Positions 1-6,454 of a stretch of DNA of 7,454 nt are shown here, in pieces. The stretch spans positions 1-7,454 of the forward strand of contig JAJEAQ010000476.1 of NCBI GenBank assembly GCA_022822685.1, given 5' to 3'. The position numbers were made by a program, and so were the translations under genes. The notes beneath the pieces were generated by a model. The model was given only the letters and a program-made list of their open reading frames with translations, ran no database searches and was not told the DNA's origin. Origin of the DNA: Trichodesmium sp. jk18x7bins.61 (GTDB taxonomy: Bacteria; Cyanobacteriota; Cyanobacteriia; Cyanobacteriales; Microcoleaceae). Positions within the stretch are counted from its first letter, which is position 1. Every line of letters begins with the position of its first letter.

Positions 1-112
1 TTGGTTTTATGTTTACTGCGATTATAATGTCTGTTAAATACTTGATGTGTATCTGGGGCTCTGATTCTGAGGCGACTTTATTGGGAGAGGGCTTATTTTT
101 TTGCTAGGCAAG

Positions 113-364
113 TTAAAATAAATAGCTATGATCTATATCTAAACATTGGTCATCTTGCCAAACTCTATCAGTATGTTCACATTTTTCTTTAGTTTTAATC
201 CAAGGAATCTCAGTAGGAGATATAGCTTGATGAGCTGTAACCCATTGAGAAAATAAAGAATACATAACAGCTCCAGTTAAAAATAAGGCATCTCCACATA
301 TTATTACGAAGATTAATATTTTCAATACTGGTTGAGTTTTTTGATTACTGCGACTGCGAGCCAT
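113..364 (-). CDS. Small single-pass membrane protein with periplasmic Cys pair, conserved hypothetical
   Basis: The protein has 83 residues. A basic, polar N-terminus (residues 1-12, with three Arg/Lys before residue 10) is followed by one hydrophobic segment at about residues 13-38, then a soluble tail of about 45 residues. By the positive-inside rule the tail should lie in the periplasm or lumen. It contains two cysteines 12 apart (C62 and C74) in an aromatic, acidic setting (KCEHTDRVWQDDQCLDIDH), which could form a disulfide. The tail resembles short cyanobacterial hypothetical proteins I have seen, but I cannot name a family or function. No good Shine-Dalgarno lies before the ATG, so the start rests on the start-adjacent Arg-rich tail and the membrane segment. 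It has no neighbour in operon with it. The composition argues against a chance ORF. Confidence 0.6.
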   Translation of the reverse strand: MARSRSNQKTQPVLKILIFVIICGDALFLTGAVMYSLFSQWVTAHQAISPTEIPWIKTKEKCEHTDRVWQDDQCLDIDHSYLF

Positions 365-837
365 AAAAGATAGTTAAGGTGGACGTTTTGTATCTAGTTC
401 TACTGTATATGTTACATCAACCAAAAAAGTTTTGACAAGAGGTAGGCCAAAATAAAGAAGACATAATTGCAACAGTTATGTCTCAGCTATGTCCTAACCT
501 TTACACTACAATACTTTTGTCGATTCATACAAAAGCATTCAAATATATTCAACTAGACTAAAATTTTTCCTACCTCCATGTTATGGTTGCACTCCCTTGA
601 TAATGCGATCCCACAAAAGTAATCAAAAACTACTTATCAAAAAGTAATTAATGACAAAAGAATAAAAATTAGAGCAAAAAGTTTAAGTCAATGGCCATAG
701 AAAAAAGAGTATAAGCAACTTTTGATGTTATTTTTAAAGTATTTTTTGCTCAATTCCTGTTAGTTATACTGGTATAGATCCATGAACAATATTGTCAATT
801 AGCAGGTATTTCTCAAAATTATAGCCGCCATCTCAAA
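365..837. other. Intergenic region without a supported gene
   Basis: This stretch of about 470 bp between two minus-strand genes is AT-rich and has stops in all frames at short intervals. It should contain the promoter of the membrane-protein gene at its left end and the 3' untranslated region of the RHH gene at its right end. The only structure I see is a 7-bp hairpin (514-520 with 529-535, 8-nt loop) with no T-tract. A short open stretch on the plus strand at about 778-916 has some protein-like composition but no start and no recognisable domain. No RNA gene, insertion-sequence end or array is evident. Confidence 0.5.
514..535. repeat. 7-bp intergenic hairpin
   Basis: Arms cttttgt (514-520) and acaaaag (529-535) are perfectly complementary around an 8-nt loop. 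There is no T-run on either side to make it an intrinsic terminator, and at this size in AT-rich DNA it may be chance. Confidence 0.3.
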
Positions 838-1449
838 CTAGATGTTTATTTGTTTATAAAGGATAGCCTTACCCTGTCTTTTTCCGGAATCTATCCACCC
901 TCTCTTTTCCAAATCACCTAATCTGTTAAGAGTTGTGATATATACAGGTGAGCAACCTAGAAATTTTGCCAATTCTCGTGCTGTTTTTAATTCTTGCTTC
1001 TCGTCATTCAATTGACTTTTTTGAACTTCTTTTTTCTCTATTACTGCTGTCATTGATGATTCGGGATATTCATAGCGATCGCCTACTCTTGGGCTTTTAT
1101 GTCCTAAATTTTTCAGTTCACTATTCTTTTCAGTTGTTCCTGAATCTTTAAAATCCTCTATTGTGTCAACTTCTTGAATCAACTTTTGTTCTATGTATTC
1201 GTCTATATACCAGTCTAATTTATTCTTAATATGCTTGATTATTGCTGCATTAATTTTAGCTTCTAAACCAAGTGATAAAACAGTTTGATAATTCTCTATT
1301 TCTTCTCTTAAATAAAGCTCAATCAACAAACTTAAAACTTGTGATGCTGAAGCACCATTATCCTTACACTTAACTTGGAAACGTTGCCACTGATCACGGG
1401 CTAACTTAAAAATGACCTGAATTTTATCTTCTCTATCATTAGTAGACAT
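838..1449 (-). CDS. Probable DNA-binding protein: RHH-like N-terminus plus winged-helix-like C-terminus
   Basis: From the ATG at 1449 the protein has 203 residues; an in-frame ATG at 1473 would add eight. Residues 8-48 match a ribbon-helix-helix pattern: a beta strand (KIQVIFKL), helix A (ARDQWQRFQVKCKDNG), a short turn, and hydrophobic helix B (LSLLIELYLREEI). Residues 49-100 are helical, Lys/Glu/Ile-rich and likely oligomerising. About 101-150 is polar linker. Residues 154-203 look like a winged helix, with a helix-turn-helix (ARELAKFLGCSPVYITTLNR) followed by GDLEKRGWIDSG and a Lys/Arg-rich wing. This suggests a transcription or partition-type regulator, but no partner gene is present. I prefer the inner start because the outer ATG lies in the 3' end of the structured leader and has no ribosome binding site; the inner one has only a weak GTGA. 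Two overlapping palindromes at the promoter suggest autoregulation. The function is inferred from fold pattern alone. Confidence 0.7.
   Translation of the reverse strand: MSTNDREDKIQVIFKLARDQWQRFQVKCKDNGASASQVLSLLIELYLREEIENYQTVLSLGLEAKINAAIIKHIKNKLDWYIDEYIEQKLIQEVDTIEDFKDSGTTEKNSELKNLGHKSPRVGDRYEYPESSMTAVIEKKEVQKSQLNDEKQELKTARELAKFLGCSPVYITTLNRLGDLEKRGWIDSGKRQGKAILYKQINI
1075..1082. repeat. HIP1 octamer
   Basis: GCGATCGC, the highly iterated palindrome of cyanobacterial genomes, here inside the RHH gene. Two more copies are at 5250-5257 and 5433-5440 in the spacer after the RtcB gene. They are the main clue to the phylum. Confidence 0.9.
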
Positions 1450-1474
1450 ATTCACTAAATACTGGCAAACCATT

Positions 1475-1610
1475 CCAAGGTAGGAACTTAAACACTTGCC
1501 GATAACCTAGACCTCTTGCCGTATTAGGCTTTTCAGGTTTTAGGCTTTCCGACTCGAAGCACAACAACGAGGGGGTGACAAGCTCCATAGCTTTACCTAG
1601 GGGTTCCTGG
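1475..1610 (-). ncRNA. Candidate structured leader RNA upstream of the RHH gene
   Basis: On the minus strand this 136-nt leader folds into nested helices. A closing helix pairs GGAAC (1603-1607) with GTTCC (1483-1487), flanked by CCA and TGG. There are local hairpins of AGCT/AGCT and CTCG/CGAG. A central two-part helix pairs CCTA (1541-1544) and ACCT (1535-1538) with AGGT (1511-1514) and TAGG (1506-1509), capped by GCC/GGC (1527-1529 with 1518-1520) around a 6-nt loop. The region is GC-richer than its surroundings and begins just after a TATAAT promoter. A short reading frame crosses it, but composition and folding fit RNA better. Options are a cis-regulatory leader or an ORF-less HEARO/omega-RNA-type element; the latter rests on general resemblance and on the position just before an ATG, and no IscB gene is present. 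Structure is moderately supported, identity is not. Confidence 0.45.
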
Positions 1611-1615
1611 CATCT

Positions 1616-1648
1616 AATAGTTATACTATTGTCTCTAATTATAGACAA
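1616..1648 (-). promoter_or_regulatory. Promoter -10 box with overlapping palindromes, candidate operator
   Basis: A perfect TATAAT on the minus strand (plus coordinates 1638-1643) lies at the edge of, and mostly within, the 8-nt spacer of an inverted repeat TTGTCT-N8-AGACAA (1643-1648 and 1629-1634). A second palindrome, AATAGT-ATA-ACTATT (1616-1621 and 1625-1630), overlaps it at the expected transcription start near 1631. A TTGCAT box upstream could be a -35 but with about 20 nt spacing, which is long. Dyads this close to a -10 are typical of repressor operators, and the downstream RHH/wHTH protein is the obvious candidate to bind them. Binding is inferred. Confidence 0.45.
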
Positions 1649-1669
1649 AAAGTTAAAGAATTTATGCAA

Positions 1670-2080
1670 TTTTTCCCATAAATATTACACCTACTTAATT
1701 GATTGAGAAAAATTTAATTCATTCCAATGAAACACTTAAGAAACTTTATCAATAATTTGACAATCATCTACTTTTTCAGTAAGTCAAACATGAGAAATAG
1801 GAAAACTTTGATAGAGAATACCACTCTTGACTTTTGTATCAGGAATAAGGAACATTAAATAGGATGAGAAATCCCCCTACTTAATGCCAATCACTTTCAA
1901 CTCCTGGGGGATTTAAAGCCTGATTGTCTTTCGTTCGCCCAAATCAAGAGGAGACCGATAAAAGTTACTCTGCTTCTTTCTTTGAATTAATTTTATGTAT
2001 TAAAAATTATTGGAAAAATTTCTCAATAAATCTACTGCAAAAATCAAGGTCAGAAAAAAAACTTAACATCTTAGTATCAA
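1670..2080. other. AT-rich intergenic region without a supported gene
   Basis: Between the RHH-gene promoter and the 3' end of the exported-protein gene there are about 410 bp of low-GC sequence. A plus-strand open frame from a TTG near 1924 gives 66 residues with no ribosome binding site and no recognisable domain, so I do not call it. The main feature is the CCCCC/GGGGG inverted repeat at 1869-1914. I see no clear terminator for the minus-strand gene that ends at 2081. Confidence 0.45.
1869..1914. repeat. 9-bp inverted repeat (AAATCCCCC / GGGGGATTT)
   Basis: The arms at 1869-1877 and 1906-1914 are perfectly complementary, separated by 28 nt. C-run/G-run arms of this type stand out in an AT-rich spacer and resemble the ends of short dispersed repeats and miniature elements in cyanobacterial genomes. 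No target-site duplication is obvious, so element status is a guess. Confidence 0.4.
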
Positions 2081-2674
2081 CTAATTTAAAAATACACTTC
2101 CGGTTTCCTCAATTAACAAACTAGATTTATCCAAATTAAAATCATTTGTTTCAGTCATATTTAACTCTAAAAGACCTTGATCATTAATAAACTGGGGTTG
2201 TATCAATAAAAAACCTCCCTTCTCTCGATAAAAAGTAATATTTACAGGCACTTTTAATGTTTTTAAAATGATTTCTGATTTTCCTGATAATCGGCGTTGT
2301 GTGGTATCACCAATTACTTCATAAGAAATTGCAGCAGCAGTTTTATTTGTGAGTTTGATATTGACAAGACCATTCACAGGTTTAATAATGCCAATAGGTG
2401 CTTGTCTTGCTTCTGGTAAAGGAGCTGTTGAGCCATTAAAAATAGGTTGTTCTGAAGGTTGGCTAGGCTGAGTAGGAACATTATTTGATGGTGATACAGG
2501 AGAAGACGGTGTTTCTTCGGTTGGAGATTTTTGAGGTAATTCAGAATCAAAACGAGGCAACTGTGCTAGGCTGACACTAGGCAAATTTATGCTTGATAGA
2601 AATATAAGTGTATACCTAAAAAATCTACTCTTTAGTCTAGTATTTATGTTGCATAACTGATTCAGGAATCCCAT
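2081..2674 (-). CDS. Exported hypothetical protein with Pro/Ser-rich linker
   Basis: The protein has 197 residues. A basic N-terminus (R13, K15, R17, R20) precedes a hydrophobic stretch (about residues 21-34) and a signal peptidase I-type site SLA-Q at residue 37/38, so export to the periplasm is likely. No lipobox Cys is seen at the site. Residues 45-90 are low-complexity, rich in Pro, Ser, Thr, Glu and Gln, a probable unfolded spacer. Residues 91-197 alternate polar and hydrophobic positions like a small beta-sandwich (VNIKLTNKTAAAISYEVIG and SEIILKTLKVPVNITFYREK). The family looks like a cyanobacterial conserved hypothetical; I do not know its role. The start is well supported by GGAGG (plus strand cctcc, 2683-2687) 8 nt before the ATG. 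It is divergently transcribed from the oxidoreductase gene with an 81-bp gap. Confidence 0.8.
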   Translation of the reverse strand: MGFLNQLCNINTRLKSRFFRYTLIFLSSINLPSVSLAQLPRFDSELPQKSPTEETPSSPVSPSNNVPTQPSQPSEQPIFNGSTAPLPEARQAPIGIIKPVNGLVNIKLTNKTAAAISYEVIGDTTQRRLSGKSEIILKTLKVPVNITFYREKGGFLLIQPQFINDQGLLELNMTETNDFNLDKSSLLIEETGSVFLN

Positions 2675-2755
2675 AATTATTTCCTCCGAGCATCTGATTT
2701 TTTATTATTAGTTAAATAAACTATTATACCAGGAAAATATGAGAGTAAATAGTCT
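2675..2755. promoter_or_regulatory. Divergent promoter region
   Basis: These 81 bp separate two divergent start codons and must hold both promoters unless transcription starts farther upstream. The ribosome binding site of the leftward gene is at 2683-2687. An AT-rich TATTAT/TATACC stretch near 2722-2730 is a possible rightward -10, and gagag at 2741-2745 is a weak ribosome binding site for the oxidoreductase ATG. No operator is clear. Confidence 0.4.
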
Positions 2756-3931
2756 ATGAAAAGTTACGATTGGATAGTAGTTGGGGGAGGAATAACTGGT
2801 GTAGCTATTAGTTATGAACTGGCAAAAAAAGGTTTTGTTGTACTCCTGCTGGAAAAACACCCTACTTTAAAAGGTGCAACTCGTTATAGTTATGGTGGTG
2901 TACACTACTGGTTTGGCAATACAGATTTAACCAAGCAACTTTTTCAGGAAGCCAGGAAACGCTCAGATTATCTATCTGAGGAGTTAGAAGCAGATACCCA
3001 GTTTCGAGAGTTAGATTTATTGTTAACTATCACCCCCGAAGATGACTCCCAAAAAATAGCTGCTGATTTCTCTGACTTGATGATTGTACCTCGCCTAATA
3101 AGTGCGACAGAAGCCTGTAAAATGGAACCCCTAATCAATAAAGATGCGATCACAGGTGCTTTTACTGTTACTTACGGTCACATGCATGTTTCTCCTCAAA
3201 GTACAACCCTTGCTTACTCTCAAGCATTTACCAGGCAAGGAGGTGAAATTGAAATTACTGAGGTAACTGGGTTAATCAAAACAGGCGATCGGATCACCGG
3301 AGTCTCTACAACTGCCAAAACTTATCACGCTGCTAATGTCGTTATTTGTGCCGGAGGAATTTCCCGTCACTTCCTCAAGTCAGCAGGTATCTCTACCCCA
3401 ATTTATTTCACTCATGCTGAAATGCTAGAAACTCCTCCTCTAGAATTGCAACTAAATACCACTGTCATGGCAGCAGTCACGAAACGTTTAGAATTTGAAA
3501 CTGCTACAAGTTCAGTTGAGTATGAGCAAATGTGGGATGAACCTGGTCATGAATTTGTGCCTTTTAGCTTAGATATTGGAGCAATTCCATTTCAAAACGG
3601 TAGCATCAGAATTGGTCAAATTTCTCGCGCAAGTGATCTGGAAGCTCAAGTCGATGCTGTTGAGAGTGAAACTTCTATGCGAGTAGCAGTAGGAAAAGTA
3701 TTACCTGCATTAGAAAATTTACCTGCAACCAGGCATCACTGCTTAGTAGTATACACTGCTGACAACTTACCTCTGATCGGAGCTATTCCTAATCTAAAAG
3801 GGATACATATTTTTTCTGGTTTCACTAGCCCTTTTGCATTTGTACCACCCCTAGCTCCAAGATTTGCTAACTATGTAGCCGGACAAAATGACGAAATTAT
3901 CAAGCAGTTATTTCCTAGTCGCTTTGTTTAG
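2756..3931 (+). CDS. FAD-dependent oxidoreductase, DAO family
   Basis: The protein has 391 residues, usual for glycine/sarcosine oxidase-like members of the DAO superfamily. The N-terminal Rossmann dinucleotide fold is textbook: WIVVGGGITGVAISYELAKK at residues 6-25 (G10, G12, G15) with the second strand ending in E33, which should bind the adenosine ribose of FAD. A GATRYSYGGVHYWFG segment at about 40-54 sits where family members contact the isoalloxazine. A C-terminal segment (DNLPLIGAIPNLKG, then HIFSGFTSPFAFVPPLAP) matches the conserved FAD-closing region. The expected reaction is oxidation of an amine or amino acid with O2 or another acceptor, but the substrate cannot be read from sequence. 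There is no signal peptide, so it is cytoplasmic. It lies 92 bp upstream of the RtcB gene on the same strand; a functional link is not evident. Confidence 0.9.
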   Translation: MKSYDWIVVGGGITGVAISYELAKKGFVVLLLEKHPTLKGATRYSYGGVHYWFGNTDLTKQLFQEARKRSDYLSEELEADTQFRELDLLLTITPEDDSQKIAADFSDLMIVPRLISATEACKMEPLINKDAITGAFTVTYGHMHVSPQSTTLAYSQAFTRQGGEIEITEVTGLIKTGDRITGVSTTAKTYHAANVVICAGGISRHFLKSAGISTPIYFTHAEMLETPPLELQLNTTVMAAVTKRLEFETATSSVEYEQMWDEPGHEFVPFSLDIGAIPFQNGSIRIGQISRASDLEAQVDAVESETSMRVAVGKVLPALENLPATRHHCLVVYTADNLPLIGAIPNLKGIHIFSGFTSPFAFVPPLAPRFANYVAGQNDEIIKQLFPSRFV

Positions 3932-3978
3932 CTCAATAGTTATACTTTGTGCTATTTTCCGTAATCTATTTGTTACAT

Positions 3979-3991
3979 ATTGTACTACAAT
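3979..3991. promoter_or_regulatory. 13-nt perfect palindrome upstream of the RtcB gene
   Basis: attgta-c-tacaat is a perfect dyad 32 bp before the RtcB ATG, in the 92-bp gap that follows the oxidoreductase stop. A TATAAC box near 4013 could be a -10 very close to the start. The spacing does not fit the NtcA consensus GTA-N8-TAC. Operator function is a guess. Confidence 0.25.
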
Positions 3992-4023
3992 AGTAGATAA
4001 GTAATAACACTGTATAACTAAGT

Positions 4024-5205
4024 ATGCCATACGAAAAGCTAGATATCTCAACCCCAAAACCAGTATTATCCTGGGCAAATCATTCCCTAGACCATCAAGA
4101 ACACAAAATGGCCAAAAATGTAGCTTCCTTACCATTTGTTTTCAAGCACGTTGCTCTCATGCCTGATGTACACTTAGGTAAAGGTGCATTGGTAGGCTCT
4201 GTAATTGCCACAAAAGAAGCAATTATTCCTGCTGCCGTAGGTGTAGATATTGGTTGCGGAATGTGTGCGGTGAAAATGCCTTTTGTTGCCAACCAACTAG
4301 AAGGCAAACTAAAAAAAATCAGACAAGAGATTGAGGCTGCCATTCCCGTAGGATTTTCTGACAACAGAGAAATCGAAACATCTGTCACCAACTGGCAGCA
4401 GTGGCAAAATTTTAAAGAGTTGCACCCAGGAGTAAAAAATTTAGAAAGTAAAGCCCTCAAACAAATGGGAACTCTGGGTGGTGGCAACCACTTCATCGAA
4501 CTTTGTCTCGATAAAGAAAACAATGTTTGGTTAATGTTGCACTCCGGCTCTCGTCACATTGGGAATAAATTAGCTCAATGTCATATTGAAACTGCCAAAG
4601 AATTAGCAAAACTGGCAAATATGAAATTGCCAGATTTAGATTTAGCCTACTTCGTCACAGGTACACCAGAATTTGCAGCTTACTGGCGTGATTTACAATG
4701 GGCTCAAAAATATGCTCGGTTTAATCGAGATGTGATGATGGCTAGTTTTCAGCGAATTGTAGAGAAGCACTTAGTAGGAGGGAAGTCAACAAAACCATTA
4801 TTAAAGGTGAACTGTCATCACAATTATGCGGAAAAAGAGGTGCATTTTAGCGAGGAAGTTTATGTCACTCGTAAAGGTGCAGTGCGAGCAAAAGAAGAGG
4901 ATTATGGAATAATTCCTGGCTCCATGGGAGCAAAATCCTTTATTGTCAAAGGTAAAGGAAACCATGACAGTTATTGTAGTTGTAGTCATGGTGCCGGCAG
5001 ATTAATGTCTCGCACTCAGGCTAAAAAGCGTTTTTCTGTTGATGATTTAGTGAAGCAAACTCAAGGAGTAGAATGTCGGAAGGATGGTGGTGTGATTGAT
5101 GAGATTCCTGGTGCTTATAAGTCTATTTCACAAGTTATGAATCAGCAAACTGATTTAGTAGAAATTGTCGCAATTCTTAAACAAGTTGTTTGTGTAAAGG
5201 GTTGA
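4024..5205 (+). CDS. rtcB: RtcB-family RNA ligase (3'-phosphate/5'-hydroxyl RNA ligase)
   Basis: The protein has 393 residues, close to the E. coli enzyme (about 408). RtcB joins RNA 3'-phosphate or 2',3'-cyclic phosphate ends to 5'-OH ends with GTP and Mn2+, in tRNA and RNA repair. The diagnostic motifs are in order: MPDVHLGKG (46-54), VGVDIGCGM (72-80, metal ligands D75 and C78), GGGNHFIE (H156), LHSGSR (H173), NCHHNY (H265/H266), PGSMG (298-302) and CSHGAGR, whose H322 is the residue guanylylated in the family. Every metal ligand and the nucleophilic His is present, so it should be active. Archease and RtcA are not in the window; bacterial enzymes often work without archease. The ATG has no strong ribosome binding site, but it precedes the conserved N-terminus directly. 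Confidence 0.93.
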   Translation: MPYEKLDISTPKPVLSWANHSLDHQEHKMAKNVASLPFVFKHVALMPDVHLGKGALVGSVIATKEAIIPAAVGVDIGCGMCAVKMPFVANQLEGKLKKIRQEIEAAIPVGFSDNREIETSVTNWQQWQNFKELHPGVKNLESKALKQMGTLGGGNHFIELCLDKENNVWLMLHSGSRHIGNKLAQCHIETAKELAKLANMKLPDLDLAYFVTGTPEFAAYWRDLQWAQKYARFNRDVMMASFQRIVEKHLVGGKSTKPLLKVNCHHNYAEKEVHFSEEVYVTRKGAVRAKEEDYGIIPGSMGAKSFIVKGKGNHDSYCSCSHGAGRLMSRTQAKKRFSVDDLVKQTQGVECRKDGGVIDEIPGAYKSISQVMNQQTDLVEIVAILKQVVCVKG

Positions 5206-5351
5206 ATTTTATTCAGACTAAAGCACAAAGGATTTTAATTGGAAATTCAGCGATCGCCAGTATTTTGATAATCAGGGTAGGGTAGCTATTATGCGCTAAA
5301 GGGTTAGGAGGGAATTTGGAAAAAGTACAAAGGTTTTGGCTATCAAAGTTT

Positions 5352-5378
5352 AAAGCCAAAATTCAAAATTTTGGCTTT
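5352..5378. repeat. 12-bp perfect hairpin
   Basis: Arms aaagccaaaatt (5352-5363) and aattttggcttt (5367-5378) pair perfectly around a 3-nt loop. An extra ttttggct copy just upstream (about 5334-5341) could pair with the left arm instead, so the segment can switch between two stems. No T-tract follows, so it is not a simple terminator. Confidence 0.5.
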
Positions 5379-5512
5379 GAGAGAATAGGAATTCCTGGCT
5401 CAAATTTTCCCTCATCACTCTCACTATATTTTGCGATCGCCCACTCATATCATGTTCGGATAATTAAGTATAAAAAAATCAGTGTTTTACCAAACAAGAT
5501 ATTATCAGAAAA

Positions 5513-5549
5513 AAGGAGAAGCTAGTTAAAGCTTCTCCTTCATTTTTTC
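5513..5549 (+). terminator. Intrinsic terminator, probably bidirectional
   Basis: An 11-bp perfect stem (aaggagaagct at 5513-5523 with agcttctcctt at 5530-5540, 6-nt loop) is followed by a cattttttct tract. On the other strand the stem is followed by a run of T (plus-strand A-run just before 5513), so it can stop transcription both ways. It insulates the RtcB region from the disrupted kinase gene. Confidence 0.8.
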
Positions 5550-5578
5550 TATCCAACACACTTTAGCCATAATATTTT

Positions 5579-6036
5579 GTGGATGAAGTTACAAAGTTTA
5601 TTGAATCAGCTAAAAGAAAAAATACTTCTGAGAGACTTATAGATAAATTTGTAAATCGTCAAGGAGAAGAGCCGCCTTCATTAGTTGATATATCTACACA
5701 CATGAAACATATCAAATGATTTGTGCAGATGTGGTTCATAGTCTTAAAGGAGAATTTCTAAATATTGGAGGCTCCAATCAAGAAATTCGCGACTTATCCC
5801 ATAACTCACCAGAAATTTTAGAAGAATGTGAGCTAATTCAGAGAAGTCTTGAATATAGCCAAATTCGTCTACAAAACTTGATAGATTATCTTAACCTCAG
5901 TAAGCCAAGAACAGAATCTATTGAAATTGAGCAGCTAGTAGCTGAAGTTGCATCTTTATCTAGACAGCGCGACCTGAACTGGTCAATTGAACTGAGACAC
6001 CAAGTCTATGAGGGATTTCTACCCCAAACCCTCATA
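5579..6036 (+). pseudogene. Histidine-kinase-like gene, 5' exon (frameshifted, intron-split)
   Basis: From 5716 to 6036 the reading frame gives a helical segment that looks like a kinase dimerisation/phosphoacceptor domain: DVVHSLKGEFLNIGGSNQEI with a candidate His (VVHSLKGE), then long amphipathic helices (EECELIQRSLEYSQIRLQNL). Upstream, 5579-5719 in another frame encodes 46 residues (VDEVTKFIESAKRKNTSERL...) ending in a TGA that overlaps the ATG at 5716 as ATGA. Either this is a small translationally coupled gene, or a one-base indel near 5689-5716 split one protein. The GTG at 5579 has no ribosome binding site and follows a stop at 5570, so the N-terminus may be truncated. The segment runs directly into the group II intron, and continues in the same frame at about 6880. 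Confidence 0.6.
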
Positions 6037-6374
6037 GAGTAACCCGTCAAAGAACGGTACGTCACATCCGAGTAGGTAACGAAAAAGATGGAATGCAGCC
6101 TAATAGCCGTAGCGAATCAATCAGTAGTCGAAGGAGAAATAGAAGGATGAACATAGACTAAGTTATTGATTAAACTGCGTAATTAAAGAGCAGGCCAAAT
6201 AATTCCTGACAGGCCTGAACCAAAAGGTAAAGTGAGTGATTCTAAGGTTAGTCTATCCTTAAAATGTAGAAACAAAACCCTCACCGCAGAAGAGATAACC
6301 ATCCTTTTCATGTGGCGAGGTGGCTCAACTATTTCAGAACTTCAATTGATACAACAGGGTAAGTCCGAAAGAGT

Positions 6375-6396
6375 CCGATAGATAGAAATCTATCGG
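6375..6396 (+). repeat. 9-bp hairpin in the intron (domain II/III region)
   Basis: ccgatagat (6375-6383) and atctatcgg (6388-6396) form a perfect stem with a 4-nt loop. It lies in the part of the intron that precedes domain IV and is probably a structural helix of the ribozyme. Confidence 0.5.
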
Positions 6397-6454
6397 TAAG
6401 CCAAGAGTAATCAAGGCAGAATCCTCTGGAGGATAAAAGATGAGAGAAAAAGCG

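Larger units (their letters stand above)
5206..5578. other. Hairpin- and HIP1-rich spacer after the RtcB gene
   Basis: This 373-bp gap contains two HIP1 octamers, a 12-bp hairpin and a terminator. A plus-strand open frame from a TTG at 5316 (69 residues) has a good upstream aggaggg but is built from the palindrome, a HIP1 site and the terminator stem, and has no recognisable domain, so I leave it uncalled. Nothing else is visible. Confidence 0.5.

Noticed and set aside
3..106. Plus-strand frame open from the left edge, about 34 codons ending TAG at 104-106.
   Set aside because: Too short and without recognisable motifs to be called the end of a gene; it could be the tail of one that starts outside the window.
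778..916. Plus-strand open stretch (HEQYCQLAGISQNYSRHLK...) that looks protein-like at its start.
   Set aside because: No start codon, a stop just upstream, overlap with the RHH gene on the other strand and no domain I recognise. It could be a gene remnant.
1439..1669. Minus-strand 76-residue frame across the leader of the RHH gene.
   Set aside because: No ribosome binding site, the frame overlaps the RHH start region, and the DNA folds as nested helices, so structured RNA explains it better.
1924..2124. Plus-strand 66-residue frame from a TTG.
   Set aside because: Very AT-rich, no ribosome binding site, no motif, and it runs into the 3' end of a well-supported minus-strand gene.
761..3945. 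The decamer tagttatact at 761, 1618 and 3936, each resembling a -10 region.
   Set aside because: Short and AT-rich; three copies in this much AT-rich DNA are plausible by chance, and only the one near 1618 has supporting promoter context.
3961..3991. Possible NtcA site before the RtcB gene.
   Set aside because: The GTA and TAC half-sites are 10 nt apart, not 8, so it fails the consensus.
5316..5525. Plus-strand 69-residue frame from a TTG with an aggaggg upstream.
   Set aside because: It consists of a palindrome, a HIP1 site and a terminator stem; the only argument for it is the ribosome binding site.
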